This document shows positions 1 to 9,171 of a DNA stretch of 28,762 nucleotides, piece by piece. A model generated the notes under the pieces. The model saw nothing but the letters and a program-made list of their open reading frames with translations, did no database searches and was not told where the DNA came from. The stretch spans positions 1-28,762 of the forward strand of contig JBGGME010000290.1 in the NCBI GenBank assembly GCA_041288195.1, in the 5' to 3' direction. How positions within the stretch are numbered: position 1 is the stretch's first letter; every line of letters begins with the position of its first letter. Source of the DNA: AWTP1-13 sp041288195. Lineage in GTDB: Bacteria; Pseudomonadota; Alphaproteobacteria; Rhizobiales; Hyphomicrobiaceae. The position numbers were made by a program, and so were the translations under genes.

Positions 1-447
1 GCCCGACAGCTCCGAGGGCAGCTTGTCGCCGTCGGCGGCCGTCAGCCCCACCATCTCGAGCTTGGCGAGCGCCACCTCTCCCATCAGCGCCTCCGACAGG
101 TCGAGATACTCGCGCATCGGGAACTGCACGTTCTGCAGCGCGGTGAGCGAGGAGAACAGCGCGCCCTGCTGGAACAGGATGCCCCAGCGCCGCTCGATGG
201 CCCGCCGCTCGGCCTCGCTCGCCTTGTCGCGATCGACGCCCAGCACCTCGATCGTGCCCTGCCGCTTGGGCAGGAGGCCGATGACCGTGCGCAGCAGCAC
301 CGATTTGCCGCTGCCCGAGCCGCCGACGAGCCCCAGGATCTCGCCTCGCCGCACGTCGAGATCGAGCCGGTCGAGCACGATGTGATCGCCGAAGCCGACC
401 ACCAGGTCGCGCACGCGGATCGCCGGATCGGCGGCGGCATCTTGCAC
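1..447 (-). CDS. mlaF: Mla-type ABC transporter ATP-binding protein (partial, C-terminus off window)
   Basis: This is the ATPase of an Mla-type ABC system that moves phospholipid between inner and outer membranes on the cytoplasmic side of the MlaE permease. About 149 residues are visible, and the gene runs off the left edge. Reading from a GTG at 447, the protein has a beta-strand start (IRVRDLVVGFGDHIVLD), Walker A GGSGSGKS near residues 42-49, and a Q-loop ILFQQGALFSSLT near 90-102. The alternating LFQ-GALF pattern is typical of MlaF/Ttg2A. The ABC signature begins (LSG) exactly at the edge, so Walker B and the H-loop are not visible. The start lies 7 bases after the permease stop, so the two are co-transcribed and probably translationally coupled. 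MlaD and lipoprotein genes would be expected beyond the edge, but this is inference. The GTG start is a choice; no ATG fits the frame. Confidence 0.88.
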   Translation of the reverse strand, partial: MQDAAADPAIRVRDLVVGFGDHIVLDRLDLDVRRGEILGLVGGSGSGKSVLLRTVIGLLPKRQGTIEVLGVDRDKASEAERRAIERRWGILFQQGALFSSLTALQNVQFPMREYLDLSEALMGEVALAKLEMVGLTAADGDKLPSELSG

Positions 448-454
448 GGCGCCC

Positions 455-1603
455 TCACATCCCGACAGAGGCGAAGAAGATGGCGAACAGCCCGTCCAGC
501 ACGATCACCAGGAAGATCGATTTGACGACCGAGGACGTGGTCTGCCGGCCCAGAGACTCCGCGCTGCCCTTGACGCGCAAGCCCTCCGAGCAGGCCACCA
601 CGCCGATCGCCAGCGCCATGAACGGCGCCTTGATCATGCCGACCTCGAAGTGCGTGACCGAGATCGCCTCCCTGAGCCGCGCCGTGAAGATGTCGGGGCT
701 CATGCCCCCGTAAGCCCATGCCACCAGCCCGCCACCGTAGAGCGCCGCCATGGAACCCAGGAACGTCAGCATCGGCAGGGCGATGACGAGCGCGAGCACG
801 CGCGGCAGGATCAGCACGTCGACGGGATCGAACCCCATGGTGCGCAGGGCGTCGATCTCCTCGCGCATCTTCATGGAGCCGAGCTCGGCCGTGTAGGAGC
901 TGCCCGACCGCCCGGCCACCATGATGGCCACGATCAGCACGCCGATCTCGCGCAGAACCAGGATGCCGACCATGTCCACCACGTACTCGTCGGCGCCGAA
1001 CTTACGGAAATGGAAGAAGCCCTGCTGGGCGATGATGCCGCCGATCAGGAAGGTGATGAGCAGCACGATCGGCACGGCCTGCCAGCCGACGCGGTCGAGG
1101 TGGTGCACGACGGAGGTGATGCGCAGGGTTTGCGGCTGTCGCACAACGCCGACCAGGGCATGGGCGATGGCCCCCAGCATCTCCACGAACACGACGAGGT
1201 TGCGGCCGATCCCCGCCGTTCCGCGCCCGACGCCCTCGAGCGCCAGCAGCATCCGGTTCTCGGCAGGCGGCATGGCGCGCGGCGTGCGGTTGGCGCGGTG
1301 CACCTCCTCGAGCAGGCCCAGATAGCGGTCGGGCAGGGCCAGAACCTCGATCGCACCACCGCTCTCCGTCCAGGTTCGCGTCAGTCGCTCCAGCAGCCAG
1401 GCGCCATAGGTGTCGAACGCCTCCACGGCTCCCATGTGGATGGCGGCGGCGCGCGCCTGCGGGGCCTGCGCGACGGCCGCCTCGATCAGCGGCTCGAGGG
1501 CCTTGGCATGGCGGGCCGTCCAGGAGCCCGCCGCGGCGAGCTCGAGACGCCCATGGCGCAAGGCGCTCACCAGCTGCGGTCCTGGGCTCAAAGCGTTCTC
1601 CAC
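455..1603 (-). CDS. mlaE: MlaE-type lipid ABC transporter permease with N-terminal STAS domain
   Basis: This is the inner-membrane permease of the Mla phospholipid transport system, 382 residues from a GTG at 1603. Residues about 1-110 form a soluble STAS-like (MlaB-like) domain with the pattern GSWTARHAKALEPLIEAA and a later AFDTYGAWLLERL. The rest is the MlaE fold, with hydrophobic segments (VPIVLLITFLIGGIIAQQ, LVIALPMLTFLGSMAALYGGG, IFLVIVLDGLFAIFFASVGM). It also carries the cytosolic hallmark ELGSMKMREEIDALRTMGFDP, which contacts the ATPase. Fusion of MlaB to MlaE is known in alphaproteobacteria, whereas in E. coli the two are separate. The ATPase gene follows by 7 bases. The start is uncertain: the frame stays open upstream, with a TTG about 48 bases earlier, and no strong ribosome-binding site marks the GTG. 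Confidence 0.88.
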   Translation of the reverse strand: MENALSPGPQLVSALRHGRLELAAAGSWTARHAKALEPLIEAAVAQAPQARAAAIHMGAVEAFDTYGAWLLERLTRTWTESGGAIEVLALPDRYLGLLEEVHRANRTPRAMPPAENRMLLALEGVGRGTAGIGRNLVVFVEMLGAIAHALVGVVRQPQTLRITSVVHHLDRVGWQAVPIVLLITFLIGGIIAQQGFFHFRKFGADEYVVDMVGILVLREIGVLIVAIMVAGRSGSSYTAELGSMKMREEIDALRTMGFDPVDVLILPRVLALVIALPMLTFLGSMAALYGGGLVAWAYGGMSPDIFTARLREAISVTHFEVGMIKAPFMALAIGVVACSEGLRVKGSAESLGRQTTSSVVKSIFLVIVLDGLFAIFFASVGM

Positions 1604-1661
1604 GACAACGTCGGCGTCACCTGGCGGGCCGCATGATTGATTTGCGCATCGCAAGTGTCCA

Positions 1662-1675
1662 TTGATCTCGGTCAA
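1662..1675. promoter_or_regulatory. Candidate FNR/FixK-type binding site
   Basis: TTGATCTCGGTCAA matches the FNR/FixK/Anr consensus TTGAT-N4-ATCAA at nine of the ten fixed bases (G for A at the start of the right half). It lies in the 150-base divergent spacer, 58 bases before the Mla permease start and 78 bases before the exporter ATPase start. Either gene could be the target. The match is visible; binding is inferred. Confidence 0.45.
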
Positions 1676-1753
1676 CGAGAACGCCGCAAGTTGAGCCAAA
1701 CAAATTGAGCGACAACAAGGACAAGGCGTCGCCGTTTGGGGTGAAGCAGGGAA

Positions 1754-2461
<708 letters not shown>

Positions 2462-2466
2462 GTCTG

Positions 2467-4827
2467 ATGCGCACGCTCGACCGCAAGCTGTTGCGAGACC
2501 TGAGGCGCATCTGGGCGCAGGCGCTCGCCATCGCCCTCGTCATGGCCTCGGGCGTCGCCACCTTCGTGCTGGCGAGCGGCGCCTACCACTCGCTCGACGA
2601 GACGCGCGCCGCCTACTACCTGCGCTATCGGTTCGCCCATGTGTTCGCCGAGGTGCGGCGGGCGCCCAAGGCGATCGTCGAGCAGATCGAGACCATACCC
2701 GGCGTCGCCGCCGCCGAGGCGCGCATCACCAAGCTCGCTCTGCTCGATGTGGAGGGTCTCGCCGAGCCCGCCACCGGTCGGGCCGTGTCGGTTCCGGACC
2801 TGGCGGCCCCGCGCCTCAACCTCCTGCACCTGCGTGAGGGCCGGCTGCCGGAGCGCGAGCGCACCGACGAGGTCACGGTCAACGAGGCCTTCGCCAAGGC
2901 GCATGGCATGGCGCCTGGCGCGACCTTCAAGGCGCTCCTCAACGGCAAGCAGCGCGAGCTCAAGGTGGTGGGCGTCGCGCTCTCGCCGGAGTTCATCTAC
3001 GCGCTGGGCCCCGGCGACCTGATGCCCGACGACCGGCGCTTCGCCGTGCTGTGGATGTCGGAGAAGGCGCTGGCCGGCCTGTTCGACCTCGACGGTGCCT
3101 TCAATGCCGTCACGCTCGCACTGCTCCCGGGCGCCTCCGAGCCCGAGGTGCTGCGCCAGCTCGATGCGTTGCTGGCGCGCTACGGCGGCATCAGTGCCTA
3201 CGCCCGCAAGGACCAGCTCTCGCACGCCTTCCTCGACGCCGAGCTGCGCCAGCTCGACGCCCTGCGGCGCGTGATCCCGCCGATCTTCCTGCTGGTGTCG
3301 GCCTTCCTCATCAACATCACGCTGTCGCGCATGGTCGCGCTGGAGCGCGAGCAGATCGGCCTTCTCAAGGCGCTGGGCTACGGACCGCTGCCGATCGCCG
3401 CCCACTACATCAAGATCGTGCTGGCGATCACGGCCGTCGGCATCGCCATCGGCTTTCTCGCCGGCGCCCGGCTGGGTCAGGGCCTGACGTGGCTCTATGC
3501 CGATTTCTTCCACTTCCCGTTCCTGATCTTCCGCCACGACGCCGACGTCTACGCCATCGCCGGGCTGGTGACGGTGGCGGCCGCCGTGGCGGGCGCGGTG
3601 CAGGCCGTGCGCCGGGTGCTGGCGCTGGCACCCGCGGTCGCCATGCAGCCGCCGGCGCCGCCGCGCTACCGCCGCATGCTCGAGGGTCGGCTTGCCAGCG
3701 TGTTTCCCGTCTCGCAGCTCACCGTCATGGCGCTGCGCCATATCGCGCGCTGGCCGGCGCGGGCCGGGGCGACCTCGCTCGGCATTGCGCTCGCCGTCGG
3801 CCTGCTGGTGACGGCGCTGCAATCCTTCGACTCCGTCGAGCTGATGGTCGATGTGGCCTTCTTCCGGACCGAGCGGCAGCAGGCGACCCTCAACTTCACC
3901 GACGAGAAGCATCCCCGCGCCCTGCAGGCGGTGGAGGACATGCCCGGTGTCCTGCGCGCCGAGCCCTACCGGTCCGTGGCGGTGCGGCTGCGCAACGGGC
4001 AGTACGCGCGGCAGCTCTCGATCGTCGGCAAGCCCGACCCCATGGACCTCTCGCGCGTGCTCGATCTCGATTTCAAGCCAATCACGCTGCCGCGCGCCGG
4101 CCTAGTGATCAACGAGCGGGTCGCCCAGATCCTGCGCCTGCGCACCGGCGACGTGGTGGAGGTCGAGGTGCTCGAAGGGCGGCGCGGCGTGCGCCTCGTG
4201 CCCGTGACGGAGGTGATCAGGAGCTACTTCGGCCTCACCGCCTACATGCATCTGGATGCGCTCGACGAGCTGATGTACGGCCCGCGCCTCACCGGCGTGC
4301 ACATCGCCTACGACGCCGGCCGGCAGGGCGAGCTGTTCAGGGCCATCAAGGCGACGCCGGGCATCGGCTCGATCGCGCTGCAGCGCCACGCGCTCGCCCG
4401 CTTCCGCGAGACCATCGCCCAGAACATCAACTACTCCGTGACGATCTACGTGACGCTCGCCGTCGTCATCGCCTTCGGCGTGGTCTACAACAGCGCCCGC
4501 ATCCAGCTCTCCGAGCACGCGCGCGAGCTTGCCAGCCTGCGCGTGCTGGGCTTCACGCGAGCCGAGGTGTCGCGCGTGCTGTTCAGCGAGCTTGTGCTGC
4601 TCACCCTCGTTGCCATACCCGTGGGCTGGGTCATCGGCTATGGCTTCGGCTGGCTTCTGATCCAGGCCTTCTCGAGCGACCTCTACCGCGTTCCCTTCGT
4701 CATCGAGCGGGCGACCTATGCCAAGGCGGCCCTGGTGGTGCTGCTGGCAACCGCGGCCTCCGCGCTGATCGTGCGCCGGCGTGTCGACAGGCTCGACCTC
4801 GTCGCCGTCCTCAAGACCAGAGACTAG
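2467..4827 (+). CDS. ABC transporter permease with two FtsX domains
   Basis: This is the membrane subunit of the MacB-like exporter, 786 residues from an ATG with AGG in the preceding TAGGTCTG. The N-terminus has one membrane anchor (about residues 16-38, ALAIALVMASGVATFVLASG). A large MacB_PCD-like periplasmic region follows, then a first FtsX domain (about 269-390, opening VIPPIFLLVSAFLINITLSRM with the coupling pattern EREQIGLLKALGYG). A second anchor and periplasmic region come next, and a C-terminal FtsX domain (about 655-785) with the parallel pattern EHARELASLRVLGFTRAEV. Two FtsX domains in one chain give the eight-helix topology of the long FtsX family, unlike the four-helix MacB or LolC. 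The gene is flanked by its ATPase and adaptor in a tight operon. The substrate is unknown. Confidence 0.92.
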   Translation: MRTLDRKLLRDLRRIWAQALAIALVMASGVATFVLASGAYHSLDETRAAYYLRYRFAHVFAEVRRAPKAIVEQIETIPGVAAAEARITKLALLDVEGLAEPATGRAVSVPDLAAPRLNLLHLREGRLPERERTDEVTVNEAFAKAHGMAPGATFKALLNGKQRELKVVGVALSPEFIYALGPGDLMPDDRRFAVLWMSEKALAGLFDLDGAFNAVTLALLPGASEPEVLRQLDALLARYGGISAYARKDQLSHAFLDAELRQLDALRRVIPPIFLLVSAFLINITLSRMVALEREQIGLLKALGYGPLPIAAHYIKIVLAITAVGIAIGFLAGARLGQGLTWLYADFFHFPFLIFRHDADVYAIAGLVTVAAAVAGAVQAVRRVLALAPAVAMQPPAPPRYRRMLEGRLASVFPVSQLTVMALRHIARWPARAGATSLGIALAVGLLVTALQSFDSVELMVDVAFFRTERQQATLNFTDEKHPRALQAVEDMPGVLRAEPYRSVAVRLRNGQYARQLSIVGKPDPMDLSRVLDLDFKPITLPRAGLVINERVAQILRLRTGDVVEVEVLEGRRGVRLVPVTEVIRSYFGLTAYMHLDALDELMYGPRLTGVHIAYDAGRQGELFRAIKATPGIGSIALQRHALARFRETIAQNINYSVTIYVTLAVVIAFGVVYNSARIQLSEHARELASLRVLGFTRAEVSRVLFSELVLLTLVAIPVGWVIGYGFGWLLIQAFSSDLYRVPFVIERATYAKAALVVLLATAASALIVRRRVDRLDLVAVLKTRD

Positions 4828-4837
4828 GAGCGACCCT

Positions 4838-6064
4838 ATGCGCTTGTCCTCGCCGTTCAATGCCAAGCGCGGACTTATGGCCCTGGCGCTGGCCGGGATC
4901 GTCGGCGCGCTCGCCTGGGCGCTGTGGCCGAAGCCTGTCCCTGTCGAGCTCGCCGAGGTGCGCAAAGGTCCCCTCGTCGTCACCGTCGACGAGGAGGGCA
5001 AGACGCGCATCAAGGACGTCTATGCGGTCTCCGCGCCCATCACTGGGAAGCTCGTGCGCCTGGCACTGGAGGCAGGGGACCGGGTCAAGAAGGACGTCAC
5101 GATCGTGGCAGTGATCGAGCCGATGGCGCCGCCGTTCCTCGATGTGCGCACCACGCGCGAGCTCGAGGCGCAGATCGAGGCCGCCAAGGCGGCCGTGGCG
5201 CTGGCCGAGGCGGAGGTCAATCAGGCCGCCGCGGAGCTCGAGTTTGCCGAGAGCGAGCTCAAGCGCGCGTCCGCCCTGATCGGCACCAAGGCGATCTCGG
5301 AGCGCGCCATGGAGCGGGCGAGGATCGACGTCGATACGAGGCGCGCGGCGCTGGCCCGGGCCAAGTCCAGCCTGGAGGTGCGCAAGCGGGAGCTGGAAAG
5401 CGGGCAGGCGCGCCTGATCGGTCCCGAGGAGCAGTGGAAGGGCGAGGTCGCGGCGGGGTGCTGCGTCAACGTGCGCGCTCCCGCGAGCGGCCGGGTGCTG
5501 CGGCTCATCCAGGAGAGCGAGCGCGTGGTGGTGGCGGGGACGCCGGTGGTCGAGATCGGCGATCCCGATAACCTGGAGCTGGTCGTCGAGCTGCTGTCGG
5601 CGGACGCCGTCAAGGTGCGCGAGGGGGCGATCGCCAGCGTCGAGGGCTGGGGCGGGCCGCCGCTGACGGCCACGGTCACGCGCGTGGAGCCCGCAGGCTT
5701 CACCAAGGTGTCCGCGCTCGGCATCGAGGAGCAGCGGGTGCGCACCATTCTCAAGCTCAAGAACGGCGGCGCGAACGCGGACCAGCTCGGTCACGACTTC
5801 CGCGTGTTCGTGAAGATCCGGACCTACGAGGCGCCCAATGCGTTGCGCGTGCCGATCAGCGCGCTGTTCCTCAGGCGCGACCAGTGGACCGTCTATGCGG
5901 TCGAGCGTGGCCGGGCACGCGCGGTCCCGGTGAAGGTCGGCCAGCGCAACACGGCGTTCGCGGAGGTGCTTGGCGGCCTCGCCGAGGGTGCCGTGGTGGT
6001 GATGCACCCGAGCGACCGCGTCGCCGACGGCGTGCGCGTCAGCCCCACCAACGAGGACCGATAG
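4838..6064 (+). CDS. HlyD-family periplasmic adaptor of the MacB-like exporter
   Basis: This 408-residue protein is the membrane fusion protein that links the inner-membrane exporter to the periplasm and possibly to an outer-membrane channel. An N-terminal anchor spans about residues 12-30 (GLMALALAGIVGALAWALWP), with no lipobox Cys. A biotinyl-lipoyl half-motif follows (APITGKLVRLALEAGDRVKKD), then a coiled-coil hairpin of about residues 110-195 rich in Ala/Glu/Arg heptads, the second lipoyl half (VRAPASGRVLRLIQESERVVVAGTPVVEIGD), and beta-barrel and membrane-proximal domains. The ribosome-binding site AGGAG (4826-4830) overlaps the permease TAG stop, with a 7-base spacer to the ATG, so translation is probably coupled. 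No TolC-like channel gene lies in the window. Confidence 0.9.
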   Translation: MRLSSPFNAKRGLMALALAGIVGALAWALWPKPVPVELAEVRKGPLVVTVDEEGKTRIKDVYAVSAPITGKLVRLALEAGDRVKKDVTIVAVIEPMAPPFLDVRTTRELEAQIEAAKAAVALAEAEVNQAAAELEFAESELKRASALIGTKAISERAMERARIDVDTRRAALARAKSSLEVRKRELESGQARLIGPEEQWKGEVAAGCCVNVRAPASGRVLRLIQESERVVVAGTPVVEIGDPDNLELVVELLSADAVKVREGAIASVEGWGGPPLTATVTRVEPAGFTKVSALGIEEQRVRTILKLKNGGANADQLGHDFRVFVKIRTYEAPNALRVPISALFLRRDQWTVYAVERGRARAVPVKVGQRNTAFAEVLGGLAEGAVVVMHPSDRVADGVRVSPTNEDR

Positions 6065-6079
6065 CCGGCTCGGTCCTCG
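6052..6079. terminator. Hairpin over the adaptor stop codon, likely bidirectional terminator
   Basis: CGAGGACCGA (6052-6061) pairs perfectly with TCGGTCCTCG (6070-6079) around an 8-base loop that contains the TAG stop of the adaptor gene. It lies between two convergent genes 27 bases apart. No T-run follows on either strand, so it is a GC-rich hairpin rather than a classical intrinsic terminator. Confidence 0.5.
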
Positions 6080-6091
6080 CTGCGGCCTGCA

Positions 6092-7150
6092 TCACTCGCA
6101 GATCTTGGTATTCTTGATGCGTTCGGCCAGATCCACGTGGAAGTGGTTCTGGTGGGCGTTGTTGGCCTCGGGGCCGAGCACCGTATTGAACAGCTTGCAC
6201 GCCGACTGATGCGTCGCGCGCAGGAAATCCATCTTGCCGTCCACATCGGCGGGGAACGCCGTCCTTTGAGGAGGCTTGGGGCCGCCGAGACGGCTGGGCG
6301 GGCCAAAGCTGACCTCTGGAACGTCCTCTCGCTGCGGCGTCATGACGGTAACGCCAGGAATGCTGATCGACACGCCCGGTCCGAACATCGATGCGGCGGC
6401 GGGCGCGGCTGCCAGTGGTTGCGGCTGGGCGGGGGGCGCCTTGGCTTGCTGGCGCTCGCGGCGCGGAGGCGGCCGTCCGGCGGTTTCAGGCTTGTCCTGG
6501 CCTTGGTCGGCGGCGGCCTGTGCTGCGATCTGCCGTGCCGTCGGCCCCCAGTTCGCCACCACCATGGCGCTCTGGCCGCGCGCGGTGACGAACGAACCGA
6601 CGTCGAGCGCATTGGCCTTGGCGTGCTCGCTCAGGCGGCTGCCGGCGCGGCCGTAGGCATTGCGACAGGAGTAGGAGCTCATGGTCTCGATGCGAATCAC
6701 CGGGGCGCCGAGATGCTTCTTTGCCAGCGGCTGTACGTCGCGCTCCATCCATCGATGAAGCGCCGCGACCATGTCGCACGTGACAGTCGGGGGCGGGGAC
6801 AAGGCCACCTGGGGGCTGCGGCCAATGCTGATGAGCCGCACCGGTGCGGCCGCGCCGCATTCGGATCCTTCGCGGATCGGGTCGACAGGCATGGTCACCA
6901 CCGGCAGGTTCTTGAGCAGGACCGCGCATCTGGCGCGCGCCAGCTCGATGTCCTGTTGGCTCCAAGCAGTCGGGCTATCTGCAACTCCAGCCGCGTTCGG
7001 GAGCAAGGCCGGAAACTGCGGCTTGCTCACCCCGGCAGAGCCCGCAGTGGTCCGGGTCGCCTCGGCGGGGCCGGGCTTGTGTTGCGCAAAAGCACTCTGG
7101 ATGGCGAGCGCGCAACAAAGTGCGGCTGTCGCCAGGCATTTACCGCTCAT
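6092..7150 (-). CDS. Secreted extensin-like family protein (M15-like metal site)
   Basis: This 352-residue protein has a signal peptide (residues 1-22, cleavage after SAFA) and an extensin-like C-terminal domain (PF06904 type), common in alphaproteobacteria. Two parts of the domain are visible. The first, about 98-205, has SYSCRNAYG and SEHAKANALDV (His176, Asp183). The second, about 303-345, has LGPEANNAHQNHFHVDLAERI (His336, His338, Asp340). The S-x-H...D and H-x-H-x-D pattern resembles the zinc ligands of M15/VanY D,D-carboxypeptidases, so a cell-wall peptidase role is a reasonable inference, but it is not established for this family. A Pro/Ala/Gln-rich segment of about 90 residues (205-300) separates the halves. 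The ATG start follows GAGAGGGG at about 10 bases. It is convergent with the adaptor gene and divergent from the hydratase gene. Confidence 0.82.
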   Translation of the reverse strand: MSGKCLATAALCCALAIQSAFAQHKPGPAEATRTTAGSAGVSKPQFPALLPNAAGVADSPTAWSQQDIELARARCAVLLKNLPVVTMPVDPIREGSECGAAAPVRLISIGRSPQVALSPPPTVTCDMVAALHRWMERDVQPLAKKHLGAPVIRIETMSSYSCRNAYGRAGSRLSEHAKANALDVGSFVTARGQSAMVVANWGPTARQIAAQAAADQGQDKPETAGRPPPRRERQQAKAPPAQPQPLAAAPAAASMFGPGVSISIPGVTVMTPQREDVPEVSFGPPSRLGGPKPPQRTAFPADVDGKMDFLRATHQSACKLFNTVLGPEANNAHQNHFHVDLAERIKNTKICE

Positions 7151-7293
7151 TACGATGTGACCCCTCTCTCCTGGCTGCGCAAACGCCCCACGCCGCAGAC
7201 CCGGAGTTCCTGACTCGGAATTTGTCATATATAGCCCGAAATTGTGGCCAAGGTGAGAATCCAGAAGTTGATCGCAAATATCGGGAACAACCT

Positions 7294-8433
7294 GTGGAAG
7301 AAAAACCAGTGGAAAACGGGGAAACGACTGCAGATGCAAGTCAGCGCGCGGCGGCTGATGCGACGCCCGACGTCATCCTGGGGCAGGACAACGCGGCAGG
7401 CCTGGTCACCCTGAATCGGCCGGCGGCGCTCAACGCGCTCAATACGGACATGCGCGCAGCCATGGCCGCCGCGTTCCCCCCCTGGGCGCGCGATCCGCAA
7501 ATTTACGCCGTGGTAATTGGCTCCGCCACCGACCGGGCCTTCTGCGCCGGCGGGGACGTCCGCGAATTGGCGGAATGGGGCAAGCTCCGCAGGGCGGACG
7601 CGATCAAGTCGCTGGCGGCCGAATACGCGCTCAACTGGCAGCTCGAGTGCTTCATGAAGCCCACCGTCTCGCTGATCGACGGGGTGGTGGTGGGGTCCGG
7701 CGTCGGCATCACGCTCTACGGCACCCACAGGGTCGCCGGCGAGCGCTACCGGTTCGCCATGCCCGAGACCGGCATCGGCCTGTTCCCCGACGTTGGGGTC
7801 GCCTGGGCTTTCGCCCGCCTGCCCGACGAGATTGGCATGTATCTGGGGCTTACGGGCCGGTCCATCGGCCGGGCCGACGCCTACCGTCTGGGGCTTGCAA
7901 CCCATTGCATTCCCGGGTCTCGCTTCGAGGAGGTGCGCGCCGGGCTTGCCGATGCCGATCCCGTCGACGACCTGCTCGACGCCCGCCACGAGGACCCCGG
8001 CCCCGGGGAGCTCGAGCCCTGGCGCAAGGTCATCGCCCGGTGCTTCTCCGCCGACAGCGTGGAGGACATCCTCGGGCGCCTGCAATCGGAGACCGGCGCT
8101 GCCGCCACATGGGCGCAAACGGTCGTCGAGGAGCTCGAGACGCGGTCTCCAACCTCGCTCAAGATCACCCATCGTCATATCCGGGCCGCGCGCTCGCTCG
8201 ACCTGCGCGCCATGCTGGCGCAGGATTACCGCCTCGGCTGCCGGTGCCTCGAGGCTCACGATTTCTACGAGGGCGTGCGGGCGCTGCTCATCGACCGGGA
8301 CCGCGCCCCCAAGTGGCAGCCGGCAACACTGACCGAGGTCAGCGAGCCTATGGTGGAGCGCTATTTCGCCTCCCTCGGACCTGACGAGCTCGAGCTACCG
8401 AGCCGCGCCGAAATGCAGAGCGTCGGCCGTTAG
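7294..8433 (+). CDS. Enoyl-CoA hydratase/isomerase family protein, 3-hydroxyisobutyryl-CoA hydrolase-like
   Basis: This is a crotonase-fold enzyme of the ECH_2 group. The best-known member, HIBCH, cleaves 3-hydroxyisobutyryl-CoA in valine breakdown. It has 379 residues from the GTG at 7294, the usual length for HIBCH and longer than simple hydratases (about 260). Visible motifs are LVTLNRPAALNALN, the oxyanion-hole segment RAFCAGGDVREL, GVVVGSGVGITLYGTHRV, and PETGIGLFPDVG, which carries the Glu and Asp expected for HIBCH. The usual Gly-rich continuation (GGGYF in human HIBCH) reads GVAWAF here, so substrate preference may differ. GGGAA 6 bases before GTG 7294 supports this start; GTG 7309 is an alternative, and the frame is open further upstream. 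It appears monocistronic, divergent from the extensin-like gene. Confidence 0.82.
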   Translation: MEEKPVENGETTADASQRAAADATPDVILGQDNAAGLVTLNRPAALNALNTDMRAAMAAAFPPWARDPQIYAVVIGSATDRAFCAGGDVRELAEWGKLRRADAIKSLAAEYALNWQLECFMKPTVSLIDGVVVGSGVGITLYGTHRVAGERYRFAMPETGIGLFPDVGVAWAFARLPDEIGMYLGLTGRSIGRADAYRLGLATHCIPGSRFEEVRAGLADADPVDDLLDARHEDPGPGELEPWRKVIARCFSADSVEDILGRLQSETGAAATWAQTVVEELETRSPTSLKITHRHIRAARSLDLRAMLAQDYRLGCRCLEAHDFYEGVRALLIDRDRAPKWQPATLTEVSEPMVERYFASLGPDELELPSRAEMQSVGR

Positions 8434-8584
8434 GCCCCCTCACCGATGATTTGCGGCGGCAAGGACCCCGCGAAGCCGCGCCAAGGTTAGCGAACTCTTG
8501 CGCGGTGCAATGATTTAAGGCACTGAGCAATAACGGAAAATTACCATATCGATTAAGTTAGAATTAGAGGCTTTCGCCTAGGCT

Positions 8585-8598
8585 GCACCGCACAATCC
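8585..8598 (+). repeat. 14-base direct repeat, copy 1 (upstream of ldtR)
   Basis: GCACCGCACAATCC lies 51 bases before the ldtR-like start, just after an AT-rich block (about 8529-8570) that may hold its promoter. The identical 14 bases recur at 9172-9185, directly after the same gene. A paired regulatory site is possible. Confidence 0.4.
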
Positions 8599-8649
8599 GG
8601 CAAACAAAAAACAGCCGGAAAGCGTCAAACAGGCTGAGGCAAGGAACCC

Positions 8650-9159
8650 ATGAGTGTTGCGTTGGAGTTGCCGCGCGCGCGTGCGAACGCGGGCGAGGAA
8701 AGCTTTCGTGGCGAGTATCTGCGTGCGCTCAGGATGATCGAGCGCCTGCATCGCCTGCTCCTCGATGTCATCAAGGACGAGTTCGACCGTCAGGGCGGCG
8801 CTGAAATCAACAGCGTTCAGGCCCTGTTGCTCAACAACATGGGCGACGACGAGCTGACGGCTGGCGAGCTCAAGACCCGGGGCTACTACCTCGGCTCGAA
8901 CGTCTCCTACAACCTCAAGAAGCTCGTCGAGATGGGCTACCTGCACTACAAGCGCTCCGACAAGGACCGCCGCTCGGTGCGGGTCAGCCTGACGCCGAAG
9001 GGCGCCGAGGCGCGCGACACCATCCAGAAGCTGTATCAGCGCCAGTTGGGCTCGGTGGAAGCCGTCGGCCAAGTCTCGCTGGACGACTTCAGGACGCTCA
9101 ACAAGTCCCTTGTGCGTCTGGAGCGCTTCTGGACCGACCAGATCCGCTACCGCCTCTAG
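8650..9159 (+). CDS. ldtR: MarR-family winged-helix regulator, LdtR-like
   Basis: This 169-residue transcription factor resembles LdtR, a MarR-type regulator conserved across Rhizobiales and studied in Liberibacter and Sinorhizobium. There it controls an L,D-transpeptidase and osmotic or cell-envelope stress genes. The conserved core is visible: YLRALRMIERLHRLLLDVIKDEF (dimer helix, about residues 20-45), INSVQALLL, GDDELTAGELKTRGYYLGSNVSYNLKKLVEMGY (recognition helix region, about 77-105) and the wing SDKDRRSVRVSLTPKG. The ATG has a good ribosome-binding site, AAGGAA, 3 to 4 bases upstream. An RND efflux operon starts 198 bases downstream on the same strand, so it may be a target, but that is inferred only from position. 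Assignment to LdtR is by remembered similarity, not a search. Confidence 0.8.
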   Translation: MSVALELPRARANAGEESFRGEYLRALRMIERLHRLLLDVIKDEFDRQGGAEINSVQALLLNNMGDDELTAGELKTRGYYLGSNVSYNLKKLVEMGYLHYKRSDKDRRSVRVSLTPKGAEARDTIQKLYQRQLGSVEAVGQVSLDDFRTLNKSLVRLERFWTDQIRYRL

Positions 9160-9171
9160 TCCCTCGGCGCC

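Noticed and set aside
7205..7233. TATATA at 7228-7233 as a -10 element for the hydratase gene
   Set aside because: No -35 match at proper spacing; a possible promoter but too weak to list.
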